Assembly: GCF_034676705.1 (NCBI RefSeq)
Contig: NZ_JAUCBS010000013.1
Coordinates: 3,080,501 to 3,144,500, forward strand
Length of the DNA stretch: 64,000 nt
Direction of reading: 5' to 3'
From: Gemmobacter sp.
GTDB taxonomy: Bacteria > Pseudomonadota > Alphaproteobacteria > Rhodobacterales > Rhodobacteraceae
The notes beneath the pieces are model-generated. The model searched no databases, was not told the DNA's origin, and saw only the letters and a list, made by a program, of their open reading frames with translations. The position numbers and the translations under genes were made by a program. The stretch's first letter is position 1. Every line of letters begins with the position of its first letter. Of this stretch, positions 1 through 7,836 are shown one piece after another.

Positions 1-877
1 CCTTGAACCGCCCCGGCACCGCGCGCCAGCGCTGATGCACCACACCCAGCGCGCGGTAGCAATCGGCCACGTCGCGGGTGATGATGCGGAAGCCGTAGAT
101 GTCGGACAGACGGCTGAAGGCCAGATCCTTTTCCTGCATCTTGCGCCAGATCGAATAGGGCTTCTTGGCGCGGCCATAGACGTTGGCCTCGATCCCCACC
201 TTGTCCAGTTCGCTGCGGATGTCGGCGGTGATCTTGTGGACCACGTCGCCCGCCTCGCGTTGCAGCAGGATGAAGCGGCGCAGGATGGAATTGCGCGCCT
301 CGGGGTTCAGGACGCGGAAGGACAAATCCTCCAGCTCCTCGCGCATCCACTGCATGCCCATCCGGCCGGCCAGCGGGGCGTAGATCTCCATCGTCTCGCG
401 GGCCTTCTGGGCCTGCTTTTCCGGCTTCATGCTGCGGATGGTGCGCATGTTGTGCAGCCGGTCGGCCAGCTTGACCAGGATCACCCGCAGATCCTTGGAC
501 ATCGCCATGAACAGTTTGCGAAAGTTCTCGGCCTGCTTGGACTGGGTGGACGACAGTTGCAGGTTGGTCAGCTTGGTCACGCCATCGACCAGTTCCGCCA
601 CCTCGCGGCCGAACAGGCGCTCCACCTCGGAATAGGTGGACTTGGTATCTTCGATGGTGTCGTGCAGCAGCGCGGTGATGATCGTCGCATCGTCCAGCCG
701 CATTTCCGTCAGGATGGCGGCAACGGCAACGGGGTGGGTGAAATAGGGTTCACCCGAATGGCGGAACTGCCCTTCGTGCATGCGCCGCCCGTAATCATAC
801 GCGCGGCGCAGCAAATCCTCGTTGGTGCGGGGGTTGTAAAGGCGGACAAGCGCGATGAGGTCTTCGACGTCGATCAT
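1..877 (-). CDS. rsh: Bifunctional (p)ppGpp synthetase/hydrolase (RelA/SpoT homologue), 3' part outside window
   Basis: Only the first 292 codons are present; the window edge cuts the gene. The protein starts MIDVEDLIALVRLYNP and carries an N-terminal HD hydrolase domain with the HDTIED signature around residue 70, followed by KLADRLHNMRT. The synthetase domain begins after about residue 230 (YGRAKKPYSIWRKM, YGFRIIT). The last readable residues are RFK followed by a G, which fits the RFKD form of the R-x-K-D motif typical of bifunctional enzymes rather than the ExDD of RelA-only enzymes. It makes and degrades the alarmone ppGpp in the cytoplasm. It lies 19 bp downstream of rpoZ on the same strand and is probably cotranscribed with it, an arrangement common in alphaproteobacteria. 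Confidence 0.93.
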   Translation of the reverse strand, partial: MIDVEDLIALVRLYNPRTNEDLLRRAYDYGRRMHEGQFRHSGEPYFTHPVAVAAILTEMRLDDATIITALLHDTIEDTKSTYSEVERLFGREVAELVDGVTKLTNLQLSSTQSKQAENFRKLFMAMSKDLRVILVKLADRLHNMRTIRSMKPEKQAQKARETMEIYAPLAGRMGMQWMREELEDLSFRVLNPEARNSILRRFILLQREAGDVVHKITADIRSELDKVGIEANVYGRAKKPYSIWRKMQEKDLAFSRLSDIYGFRIITRDVADCYRALGVVHQRWRAVPGRFK

Positions 878-896
878 CGCAACTCCGCCGGTCCCG

Positions 897-1250
897 TCAG
901 TCTTCGCGCTGGGCTTCAACCAGCATGCGCAGCATGCGTTCCTCGGACATGTCGTCCACCATCGGGCGGTCCATCTCGGCGCCCATCAGCAGCGACATCT
1001 TGTCGTCCTCGGGCTCGTCCACCTCGATCTGGGTCTGGAGACCGGCAATCATCCGCTCGCGCAGCGAATCAGCCTGCTGGGTCTCCTCGGCGATCTCGCG
1101 CAGCGCCACGACCGAGTTCTTGTCGCGTTCGCGGTCAATCGTCAGGGGCGCACCGGCGGCGATTTCGCGCGCGCGATGGGACGCAAGCATCACCAGCTCG
1201 AAGCGGTTCGGCACCTTGTCAACGCAATCTTCGACCGTCACGCGGGCCAT
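897..1250 (-). CDS. rpoZ: DNA-directed RNA polymerase omega subunit
   Basis: The 117-residue product begins MARVTVEDCVDKVPNRFELVMLAS, the highly conserved omega start, and contains RAREIAAGAP and the DKNSVVALREIAEET segment. Omega is a small RNA polymerase subunit that helps fold and hold beta-prime, and in proteobacteria it forms part of a ppGpp binding site. The acidic C-terminal tail is typical of alphaproteobacterial versions. The gene sits immediately upstream of the ppGpp synthetase gene, so the two genes share both transcription unit and physiology. A good sigma70-type promoter lies 37 bp upstream of the start codon. Confidence 0.96.
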   Translation of the reverse strand: MARVTVEDCVDKVPNRFELVMLASHRAREIAAGAPLTIDRERDKNSVVALREIAEETQQADSLRERMIAGLQTQIEVDEPEDDKMSLLMGAEMDRPMVDDMSEERMLRMLVEAQRED

Positions 1251-1578
1251 GAGTCACTCCAGTTCGATCGGGGGCATGGAACCGGCTAGTTAGTCGATCG
1301 GCGGGGGATTGACAAGGGCGGAATCCCGCAGGAACGACCGGCAGGCATGGACCGCCGCACGACAACAATCCTGGATTGAGTGTCTGGCCGATCCCCTGCC
1401 TTTCGGCTGCATGAATCGCTTTCGCGACATATTCACGAATGCTACACTTTCGTATGAGACGTGTTGCAGTCACGGAGGTTTCGAATATCTACGGACAGTG
1501 GTCCGAAATCGCATGGTTCATTGACCGCGCGCCACTCACGCAAGCTCGATTTCTGACCGTTTTTTGAGGGGACACGAT
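1251..1578. other. Divergent intergenic region between rpoZ and the NYN gene
   Basis: This 328-bp stretch separates two divergent genes. Apart from the predicted rpoZ promoter, I see no convincing gene, RNA or repeat. Short open frames inside it have no recognisable protein features. A GAGGGGAC ribosome-binding site lies near its right end for the plus-strand gene. Confidence 0.5.
1287..1315 (-). promoter_or_regulatory. Predicted sigma70-type promoter of rpoZ-rsh
   Basis: Read on the minus strand, TTGTCA (1315-1310) and TAACTA (1292-1287) are separated by exactly 17 bp. This places a transcription start about 30 nt upstream of the rpoZ ATG. Both hexamers match the consensus at four or five positions. 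No experimental support is available from sequence. Confidence 0.5.
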
Positions 1579-2172
1579 ATGTTTTACAAGGACGACAGGC
1601 TGGCGCTCTTCATTGATGGCTCCAACCTGTATGCCGCAGCCCGCGCCCTGGGCTTCGACATCGACTACAAGCTGCTGCGGCAGGAGTTCATGCGCCGGGG
1701 CAAGCTGGTGCGGGCCTTCTACTATACCGCGCTGCTGGAGAACGAGGAGTATTCGCCCATCCGCCCGCTGGTGGATTGGCTGCACTACAACGGCTTCGCC
1801 ATGGTGACGAAACCGGCCAAGGAATACACGGACAGTCAGGGCCGCCGCAAGGTCAAGGGGAACATGGACATCGAACTGACCGTCGATGCCATGGAACTTG
1901 CGCCGCGGGTCGATCACATCGTGCTGTTCTCGGGCGATGGCGATTTCAAGCCGCTGGTGGAATCGCTGCAACGGCAGGGCGTGCGCGTCTCGGTCGTCTC
2001 GACGATCCGCAGCCAGCCGCCGATGATCGCCGATGAACTGCGCCGCCAGGCCGACAACTTCATCGAGCTGGAAGAACTGCGCGACGTCATCGGCCGTCCG
2101 CCGCGCGAACCGCGCCCGATGACCGACCGCCCGGTCGGCGAACGCGACGAAACCCCGGCCGAGGCGCGCTGA
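1579..2172 (+). CDS. NYN-domain (LabA/PIN-like) protein, putative ribonuclease
   Basis: The 197-residue protein is one NYN domain of the LabA/DUF88 type, a PIN-fold module usually associated with RNA cleavage. The acidic residues expected of the metal site are visible: LFIDGSNLY near residue 10, MDIELTVDAME in the middle, and LFSGDGDFKPLVE. The C-terminal tail is rich in Arg, Pro and Glu and probably disordered. I chose the ATG at 1579 because GAGGGGAC lies about 7 nt upstream; a TTG 15 nt earlier is less likely. In related alphaproteobacteria this gene often sits near rpoZ/rsh. Its RNA target is unknown. Confidence 0.85.
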   Translation: MFYKDDRLALFIDGSNLYAAARALGFDIDYKLLRQEFMRRGKLVRAFYYTALLENEEYSPIRPLVDWLHYNGFAMVTKPAKEYTDSQGRRKVKGNMDIELTVDAMELAPRVDHIVLFSGDGDFKPLVESLQRQGVRVSVVSTIRSQPPMIADELRRQADNFIELEELRDVIGRPPREPRPMTDRPVGERDETPAEAR

Positions 2173-2187
2173 CCCAAGGCGCGCCCG

Positions 2188-2703
2188 GTGACCGGCCCCC
2201 AGCAGGTGCTGCACTACCGGCTGACGCCGGCCGATGCGCTTGCCTGGGAACGCCGGCCGATGGAACTGACAGGGTGGCGCAAGCTGGGGTTCTTTGCCCC
2301 CTGGGTGGTTCTGGGCATGGGCTGGGGGGTAGCGGAACCGCTGCCCGGCCTGCTGGCCCGCAGTGCCGTGGCGGGCGGGGCGGCGATTGCCGTCTGGCTG
2401 GCCGTGCGCCTGATCGTGGCGCGGGCCCGGCGCCGCCGGGCGCTGGCCCGGGTGCCCGCGCCGCTGGACATGATGTGCGAGGTCTGGGGCGACCATCTGG
2501 AGGCCCGGCCCGTCACGGGCGCGCAGCCCCCCACAACCATCGCGCCGGAAGCCATCCGCCAGGTGCTGGCCACGCCCGACCGCCTGTTCCTGGATGCCGC
2601 GCCCGCGCTGCTGATCCTGCCCCGCACCGCCTTTGCCACGCCCGAGGACATGGCCGCCTTCGCCGCCCACTGGGACGCGCTGTCATGCGCCGCGGCCGAT
2701 TGA
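2188..2703 (+). CDS. Small membrane protein with YcxB-like C-terminal domain
   Basis: The 171-residue protein has two hydrophobic segments (about residues 33-50 and 56-76) followed by an Arg-rich cytoplasmic stretch. The C-terminal part (ATPDRLFLDAAPALLILPRTAFATPEDM) resembles YcxB-type domains of uncharacterised membrane proteins. Translation appears to start at a GTG 15 bp after the NYN stop codon, so the two genes are probably an operon. No catalytic residues are evident and the function is unknown. Confidence 0.7.
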   Translation: MTGPQQVLHYRLTPADALAWERRPMELTGWRKLGFFAPWVVLGMGWGVAEPLPGLLARSAVAGGAAIAVWLAVRLIVARARRRRALARVPAPLDMMCEVWGDHLEARPVTGAQPPTTIAPEAIRQVLATPDRLFLDAAPALLILPRTAFATPEDMAAFAAHWDALSCAAAD

Positions 2704-2762
2704 CGGTGGATCTTGCCGCCCCGCTGGCTTACCTGTGCCCCACCAGCCGCCATAGGTGACGC

Positions 2763-3713
2763 ATGACCCTGCCCGCCCTGACCCTGTATCTTGCCGCCCC
2801 GCGCGGGTTCTGCGCCGGCGTGGACCGCGCGATCAAGATCGTCGAGATGGCGTTGGAAAAATGGGGCGCCCCGGTCTTTGTCCGGCACGAGATCGTCCAC
2901 AACAAGTTCGTCGTCGATGGCCTGCGGGCCAAGGGCGCCGTGTTCGTCGAGGAACTGGACGATTGCCCGCTGGACCGCCCGGTGATCTTTTCGGCCCATG
3001 GCGTGCCCAAGGCCGTCCCGGCCGAGGCCGCGCGGCGCCAGATGATCGCGGTGGATGCCACCTGCCCGCTGGTCACCAAGGTGCATAACGAGGCGCAGCG
3101 CCATTCCGAAAACGGCCTGCAACTGATCATGATCGGCCATGAAGGCCACCCTGAAACCGTCGGCACCATGGGACAGCTGCCCGAGGGCGAGGTGCTGCTG
3201 GTGGAAACCGTGGCCGATGTGGCCACCCTTCAGGTGCGCAATCCCGAACGGCTGGCCTATATCACCCAGACCACCCTGTCGGTGGACGATACCGCCGATA
3301 TCGCCGCCGCGCTGGCCGCCCGCTTTCCGGCGATTCTGGCCCCCGCGCATGACGACATCTGCTATGCCACCACCAACCGGCAGGCGGCGGTCAAGGCCAT
3401 CGCCCCGCGCATCGACGCGCTGCTGGTGATCGGCGCGCCGAATTCCTCGAACTCGCGCCGGCTGGTCGAGGTGGGGCGCGCCGCCGGCTGCGCCTATTCC
3501 CAGTTGGTGCAGCGCGCCGCCGATATCGACTGGCGCGCGCTGGACGGCATCCGCGCCATCGGCATCACCGCCGGCGCCAGCGCCCCCGAAGTGCTGGTGA
3601 ACGAGGTGATCGACGCCTTCCGCGCCCGCTTCGACACCACGGTCGAACTGGTGGAGACCGCGCAGGAAACCGTTGAATTCAAGGTGCCCCGCCTGCTGCG
3701 CGAACCGGCCTGA
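2763..3713 (+). CDS. ispH: 4-hydroxy-3-methylbut-2-enyl diphosphate reductase
   Basis: IspH is the last enzyme of the MEP isoprenoid pathway and reduces HMBPP to IPP and DMAPP with a [4Fe-4S] cluster. The three cluster cysteines are in their usual contexts: RGFCAGV (Cys17), DATCPLV (near residue 100) and DDICYATTNRQ (near residue 200). Other family motifs are visible, including FSAHGVP, GHEGHPE and TAGASAPE. The 316-residue length is normal. It follows the YcxB-like gene by 59 bp on the same strand. The IR-type repeat after it may end the transcript. Confidence 0.97.
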   Translation: MTLPALTLYLAAPRGFCAGVDRAIKIVEMALEKWGAPVFVRHEIVHNKFVVDGLRAKGAVFVEELDDCPLDRPVIFSAHGVPKAVPAEAARRQMIAVDATCPLVTKVHNEAQRHSENGLQLIMIGHEGHPETVGTMGQLPEGEVLLVETVADVATLQVRNPERLAYITQTTLSVDDTADIAAALAARFPAILAPAHDDICYATTNRQAAVKAIAPRIDALLVIGAPNSSNSRRLVEVGRAAGCAYSQLVQRAADIDWRALDGIRAIGITAGASAPEVLVNEVIDAFRARFDTTVELVETAQETVEFKVPRLLREPA

Positions 3714-3751
3714 GTCTCGCCGCTCCCCGTTCCAGAGGGCGCAGCGTCGGC

Positions 3752-3837
3752 TGCCTCCGGCGGGGATATTTGGATCAGAGCGAACAGGCTTTCGCGGCTC
3801 CCCTTTTGCCTTTTTCCAAATACCCCCGCCGGAGGCA
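3752..3837. repeat. Long inverted repeat (23-bp arms) with GC-rich TGCCTCCGGCGGGG core
   Basis: Arms 3752-3774 and 3815-3837 are reverse complements with a single mismatch, separated by 40 bp. Each arm runs from a TGCCTCCGGCGGGG block into TATTTGGA. From general knowledge, this block recurs between genes in many Rhodobacteraceae genomes. The paired copies could form a hairpin after ispH that acts as a terminator or mRNA stabiliser. No transposase or coding sequence is associated. Confidence 0.75.
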
Positions 3838-3971
3838 CTCCGCGCGGAACGCGCGGCCCGGCCCAAAGCCTGGTGCCGCCCCTTGGGGCGGTGCCACGCT
3901 GCGGGAGCGCCCCCGGGGGGTTGCGCCGGGCGTCCAAGCTGCGGCAAGATCGGCGGCATCTGGCAGGGGCG

Positions 3972-5459
3972 ATGGACGTGGACGCAAGCAACGGAACAGA
4001 CGGGCGGATCGGGCGGCGGTTCGTGCTGGCAGGGCTGCTGGCCGGGGTTGCCGCGCCGGCGCTGGCCAATGCCCCCGGCCAGACCGCGCGCCCCCTGCCC
4101 CGGCCCGGCACCCCGGCGCCCGTGGCGGCGGCCGCCACCAAGGCCCCCGCCCCCTCTGCCGACGCCCTGATCGAGGCGGCGCGGCTGGGCGGTCGGGTCA
4201 GCTATGCCGTCTACGATGCCCGCACCGGCGCGCTGCTGGAAGGCCGGGCCGAAGCTGCCGGCCAGCCCCCCGCCTCGGTCGCCAAGGCGATCACCTCGCT
4301 TTATGCGCTGGCCCGGCTGGGGCCCGATTTCCGCTTTGTCACCCGGCTGGTGGCCAGCGGCCCGGTGCAGGGCGGCATCGTGCAGGGCGATCTGGTGCTG
4401 CTGGGCGCGGGCGACCCCACGCTGGAAACCGATCAGCTGGGCGATCTGGCCGCCGCCCTGCGCGCGCAGGGCGTGCGCGGGGTGCGCGGGCGGTTTCTGG
4501 TGAACGGCGCCGCCCTGCCCCGGATTGCCGAGATCGACCGGGACCAGCCCGAACATGTCGGCTACAATCCGGCGATTTCCGGCCTGAACCTGAACTTCAA
4601 CCGCGTGCATTTCGAATGGAAGCGCGGCAAGGGCGGCTGGCAGATCGGCATGGATGCCCGCGGCCAGCGCTTTGTGCCTGCCGTGCGCATGGCCCGCGCC
4701 AGTATCGTGGACCGGCAATCGCCGCTGTTCACCTACCAGAACCGCGACGGGCAGGAACGCTGGACCGTCGCCTCGGGCAGCCTTGGCAAGGGTGGCAGCC
4801 GCTGGTTGCCCGTGCGCCAGCCCGAACTTTACGCGGGCGAGGTGTTCCAGACCCTGTGCGCCGCGCAAGGCATCTCGCTGCCCGCACCGCAACTGGCCAG
4901 TGCCAGTCCCGGCGGCACCGCGCTGGCCCAGGTTGCCAGCCCGCCCCTGGCCGAGATGCTGCGCGGCATGCTGCGCCATTCCACCAACATCACCGCCGAG
5001 GCGATCGGGCTGGCGGCCTCGGGCGCGGGCAGCCTGCGTGCCTCGGGGCGGGCGATGTCGGACTGGTTGCGTGCCACCCATGGGGTAGATTCGGATTTCG
5101 TCGATCATTCCGGCCTTGGCGGCGGGTCGCGCATTTCCGCCGCCGCCATGGCGGGCGCGCTGCTGCGGGTACCGGGGCTGGCACAGCTGATGCGACCGTT
5201 CCCGACGGGCACCAAGGCCCGGCAGGGCCCTACGGCACAGGCCAAGACCGGCACGCTGAACTTCGTCTCGGGCCTTGCCGGCTATGTGCCCGGGGCGCGG
5301 CCGCTGGTCTTTGCGATCTTCGCCGCTGATACCGCCCGGCGCGACCGGCTACAGGGCGCCGAACGCGAACGCCCGCCCGGCGGCCCGGAATGGACCCGCC
5401 GCGCCCGCGCGCTGCAAGGCCAGTTGATCGAACGCTGGGCGGCGCTGTATCCCGGCTGA
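3972..5459 (+). CDS. dacB: D-alanyl-D-alanine carboxypeptidase/endopeptidase, PBP4 (peptidase S13)
   Basis: The 495-residue protein is a penicillin-binding protein of the S13 family that trims peptidoglycan peptides and cleaves cross-links in the periplasm. All three active-site boxes are present: SxxK as SVAK (in PASVAKAITSLY), SxN as STN (in RHSTNITAEAIG), and KTG (AKTGTLNFVSG). The N-terminus GRRFVLAGLLAGVAAPALA is an export signal with a twin-arginine-like start. The ATG at 3972 has AGGGGCG directly upstream and places the signal at the N-terminus. Upstream in-frame starts would add about 33 residues of implausible sequence. Length is normal for the family. Confidence 0.93.
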   Translation: MDVDASNGTDGRIGRRFVLAGLLAGVAAPALANAPGQTARPLPRPGTPAPVAAAATKAPAPSADALIEAARLGGRVSYAVYDARTGALLEGRAEAAGQPPASVAKAITSLYALARLGPDFRFVTRLVASGPVQGGIVQGDLVLLGAGDPTLETDQLGDLAAALRAQGVRGVRGRFLVNGAALPRIAEIDRDQPEHVGYNPAISGLNLNFNRVHFEWKRGKGGWQIGMDARGQRFVPAVRMARASIVDRQSPLFTYQNRDGQERWTVASGSLGKGGSRWLPVRQPELYAGEVFQTLCAAQGISLPAPQLASASPGGTALAQVASPPLAEMLRGMLRHSTNITAEAIGLAASGAGSLRASGRAMSDWLRATHGVDSDFVDHSGLGGGSRISAAAMAGALLRVPGLAQLMRPFPTGTKARQGPTAQAKTGTLNFVSGLAGYVPGARPLVFAIFAADTARRDRLQGAERERPPGGPEWTRRARALQGQLIERWAALYPG

Positions 5460-5549
5460 CCCTGCGGCCAGATCGCAGACGGGGCGTGCCGCGAACACTT
5501 GCAGACTTGCGAATACAAGCCTAGCAATTGGGCATGACCGCATCCTTCG

Positions 5550-5558
5550 CCCCCCCCC
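5550..5558 (+). repeat. C9 homopolymer tract in the 5' end of the MFS gene
   Basis: Nine consecutive C residues lie 16 nt after an ATG at 5534. From that ATG the reading frame is out of phase with the transporter. Removing one C joins the start MTASFAPPAPDDRLARRNV directly to the transporter frame. The tract could be a contingency locus or a base-calling error. Confidence 0.8.
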
Positions 5559-5594
5559 GCCCCCGACGACCGGCTTGCCCGGCGCAATGTTCTG

Positions 5595-6779
5595 GTGCTG
5601 GTTGCCGCCCAGGCCGTGCTTGGCGCCCAGATGCCGATGATCTTCACCATCGCCGGGCTGGCGGGGCAATCGCTGGCCTCGAACCCCTGCTGGGCGACGC
5701 TGCCGATTTCGGCCGCCGTGCTGGGATCCATGCTGTCGGCCACGCCGCTGTCGGCGCTGATGCAACGCCACGGGCGGCGGGCGGGCTTTGTCGCCGGGGC
5801 CGTCGGCGGCATGGTGGGCGCGATGATCGGGGCCTTGGCGCTGTATATCGGGAATTTCCCGCTGTTCGTTCTGGGCGCGCTGTTCACCGGCATGTACATG
5901 AGCGCGCAGGGCTTTTACCGCTTTGCCGCCGCCGACACCGCGTCCGAGGCGTTCCGGCCCAAGGCGATTTCCTGGGTGATGGCGGGGGGCCTGCTGTCGG
6001 CGGTGATCGGGCCGCAGCTGGTCAAGGTGACCGCAACGGCGATGGTGTTTCCGTTCCTGGGCACCTATCTGACGGTGATCGCGCTGAATGCCTTTGGCAT
6101 GTTCCTGTTCGTCGCCCTGCGCATTCCCACCCCGCCGCCGCCCTCGGCCGATGCGCCGCGCGGGCGCAGCCGGATGGAACTGCTGCGCACCCCTGCCATT
6201 GCCGTCGCGGTCATCTGTGCAACCGTGTCCTATGCGCTGATGAACCTGGTGATGACATCCTCCCCGCTGGCCATCGTCGGCTGCGGGTTCCAGACCAGCG
6301 ATGCGGCGAATGTGGTCACCGCCCATGTGCTGGCCATGTATGCCCCGTCGTTCATCACCGGCCATGTCATCGCCCGGATCGGCGCCGACAAGGTGGTGGC
6401 CATTGGCCTCGCGATTCTGGCCAGCGCCGGCGCCGTCGCCCTGACGGGGGTGGAACTGGAGCAGTTCTTTCTGGCGCTGATCCTGCTGGGGGTGGGCTGG
6501 AACTTCGGCTTCATCGGGGCGACAACCATGCTTGCCTCCTCCTATGCGCCTTATGAACGTGGCCGGATGCAGGGGCTGAACGACCTGATCGTGTTCGGCG
6601 GCGTCACCATGGCGTCGCTGTCGTCGGGCGGGCTGATGAACTGCACCGGCGCCGGCGGCGCGGTTGGCCCCGAAGCCGTCCAGGCCGGGTGGGAGGCGGT
6701 GAACATCGCCATGGTGCCCTTCCTGATCCTGTCGGGCGGCGCGCTGATCTGGCTGATGGCACGGCCCAAGGCGGCCTGA
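5595..6779 (+). CDS. Major facilitator superfamily transporter
   Basis: The product (394 residues from the in-phase GTG at 5595) is a hydrophobic polytopic protein of MFS type with many predicted membrane helices. The loop RHGRRAGF after helix 2 matches the MFS A-motif region. An N-terminal half, a Pro-rich cytoplasmic loop (PTPPPPSADAPRGRS) and a C-terminal half are evident. The substrate cannot be told. The natural N-terminus is uncertain: reading from the ATG at 5534 requires one fewer C in the C9 tract, which would add MTASFAPPAPDDRLARRNVL and restore the usual cytoplasmic N-terminal stretch. It is 74 bp downstream of dacB on the same strand. Confidence 0.82.
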   Translation: MLVAAQAVLGAQMPMIFTIAGLAGQSLASNPCWATLPISAAVLGSMLSATPLSALMQRHGRRAGFVAGAVGGMVGAMIGALALYIGNFPLFVLGALFTGMYMSAQGFYRFAAADTASEAFRPKAISWVMAGGLLSAVIGPQLVKVTATAMVFPFLGTYLTVIALNAFGMFLFVALRIPTPPPPSADAPRGRSRMELLRTPAIAVAVICATVSYALMNLVMTSSPLAIVGCGFQTSDAANVVTAHVLAMYAPSFITGHVIARIGADKVVAIGLAILASAGAVALTGVELEQFFLALILLGVGWNFGFIGATTMLASSYAPYERGRMQGLNDLIVFGGVTMASLSSGGLMNCTGAGGAVGPEAVQAGWEAVNIAMVPFLILSGGALIWLMARPKAA

Positions 6780-6911
6780 GGGGGAAGGATTTTGCAGGCG
6801 GGTCAATACCTTGGCCATTGTATCGGCAGGTTTTTCGCGAAAGCGCGAAAATTCCGCCCGCCCCCTCTTGCGCAGCCAGCAACCCTCGGCTAGATACCCG
6901 GCCTACGGAGT

Positions 6912-6986
6912 GCGGGCGTAGCTCAGGGGTAGAGCATAACCTTGCCAAGGTTAGGGTCGTGAGTTCGAATCTCATCGCCCGCTCCA
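6912..6986 (+). tRNA. tRNA-Gly (anticodon GCC), copy 1
   Basis: The sequence folds as a cloverleaf: acceptor GCGGGCG/CGCCCGC, D-arm with GCTCAGGGGTAGAGC, anticodon arm CCTTGCCAAGG with GCC in the loop, T-arm with GTTCGAATC, and encoded CCA at 6984-6986. It lies inside a 116-bp segment that is repeated exactly 254 bp downstream. Confidence 0.97.
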
Positions 6987-6993
6987 GATACGA

Positions 6994-7017
6994 AACGGGC
7001 GCCTTCGGGCGCCCGTT
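6994..7017 (+). terminator. Hairpin terminator after tRNA-Gly copy 1
   Basis: AACGGGCGCC and GGCGCCCGTT form a perfect 10-bp stem closed by a stable TTCG tetraloop, 7 nt after the tRNA CCA end. The U-tract is weak (TTCGCGTTT). An identical hairpin follows the second tRNA copy. Confidence 0.75.
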
Positions 7018-7165
7018 CGCGTTTGCGGCCCTTGCAACCTCTCCTTGCCGAGGTTTCCCGGGCGGTGCCGCCCCGGTCCCCGCGTATTGCGACAAATCGG
7101 TGCAGACCCGCGAAGAACCCCCTTGCAGCCCCCCGCGCCATGGGCTAACACCCGCCTCACGGAGT

Positions 7166-7240
7166 GCGGGCGTAGCTCAGGGGTAGAGCATAACCTTGCC
7201 AAGGTTAGGGTCGTGAGTTCGAATCTCATCGCCCGCTCCA
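7166..7240 (+). tRNA. tRNA-Gly (anticodon GCC), copy 2
   Basis: This is identical in all 75 positions to the copy at 6912-6986, with anticodon GCC and encoded CCA. It is followed by the same hairpin terminator. Confidence 0.97.
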
Positions 7241-7247
7241 GATACGA

Positions 7248-7271
7248 AACGGGCGCCTTCGGGCGCCCGTT
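7248..7271 (+). terminator. Hairpin terminator after tRNA-Gly copy 2
   Basis: This is the same 10-bp stem and TTCG loop as after copy 1, followed by TCGCATTTTC. It also separates the tRNA from the oppositely oriented sensor gene that ends at 7306. Confidence 0.75.
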
Positions 7272-7305
7272 CGCATTTTCGGCCCTCTTGGTGCAGCACG
7301 GGCGA

Positions 7306-7833
7306 TCAGTCGCCCGGCCGGTCCTTGCCCCGGTCGCCATCGCGGCCCTTGCCGCCGTCCTTGCCATGCCGGCGCGACATTTCCAGCCGGTCGGCAAAGG
7401 CGCGGCGCTGGTCGGGCGTCATGGCCAGGATATGGTCGCGGATCAGGCGCTGGCCCAGATCCATCCGCTCGGTCGCGCGGGCGTTCATGCGGGCGGTCAC
7501 ACTGTCCAGCGCGGCCGGATCGAACGGATCGGCCCGCAGGGCGGCCAGCAGGGCGGCGCGGTCTTCACGCTCCAGCTGCCAGTCGGCGCGGAAATCGCGG
7601 CCGGTGGCCCCGAATGCCTCGCGCAGGGCCTTGTGATCGCTGCGGTCCAGCCCGCCCGACCACGGGCCAAAGCCGATGCTGCGCGGCGGCGGCATATCGC
7701 CGCCGGCAAAGCGCAGGCCGACACCGGCCACCACGCCGACCACCAGCAGGTTCAGCGTCAGCGACGCGACCAGCAGCCAGCGCAGGCGGCGCGACCGGGG
7801 GGGGTTCGGGATGTGCGGGACAGGATCGGTCAT
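7306..7833 (-). CDS. Periplasmic heavy-metal sensor-like (Spy/CnrX-type) membrane protein
   Basis: The 175-residue protein has a short cytoplasmic N-terminus, one membrane segment (RLRWLLVASLTLNLLVVGVVAGV, about residues 16-38) and a helical periplasmic domain. That domain contains FRADWQLEREDRAALLAALRADPFD and ends MTPDQRRAFADRLE, typical of the Spy/CpxP/CnrX helical-hairpin fold. The C-terminal tail is rich in His, Lys, Asp and Gly and could bind metal. It follows the anti-sigma-like gene by 3 bp, which is the expected third partner of a CnrYXH-like signalling unit. The signal sensed is unknown. Confidence 0.75.
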   Translation of the reverse strand: MTDPVPHIPNPPRSRRLRWLLVASLTLNLLVVGVVAGVGLRFAGGDMPPPRSIGFGPWSGGLDRSDHKALREAFGATGRDFRADWQLEREDRAALLAALRADPFDPAALDSVTARMNARATERMDLGQRLIRDHILAMTPDQRRAFADRLEMSRRHGKDGGKGRDGDRGKDRPGD

Positions 7834-7836
7834 GGC

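Larger units (their letters stand above)
6905..7274 (+). repeat. Tandem duplication: two identical 116-bp copies of a tRNA-Gly gene plus terminator
   Basis: Segments 6905-7020 and 7159-7274 are identical over 116 bp, covering a short leader (ACGGAGT), the tRNA and the hairpin. The 138-bp spacer between the copies is not duplicated. This is a recent or gene-converted duplication. Confidence 0.9.

Noticed and set aside
2214..5108. A 964-codon open frame on the minus strand opposite ispH and dacB
   Set aside because: There is no recognisable domain, and the opposite strand encodes complete conserved enzymes with all catalytic motifs.
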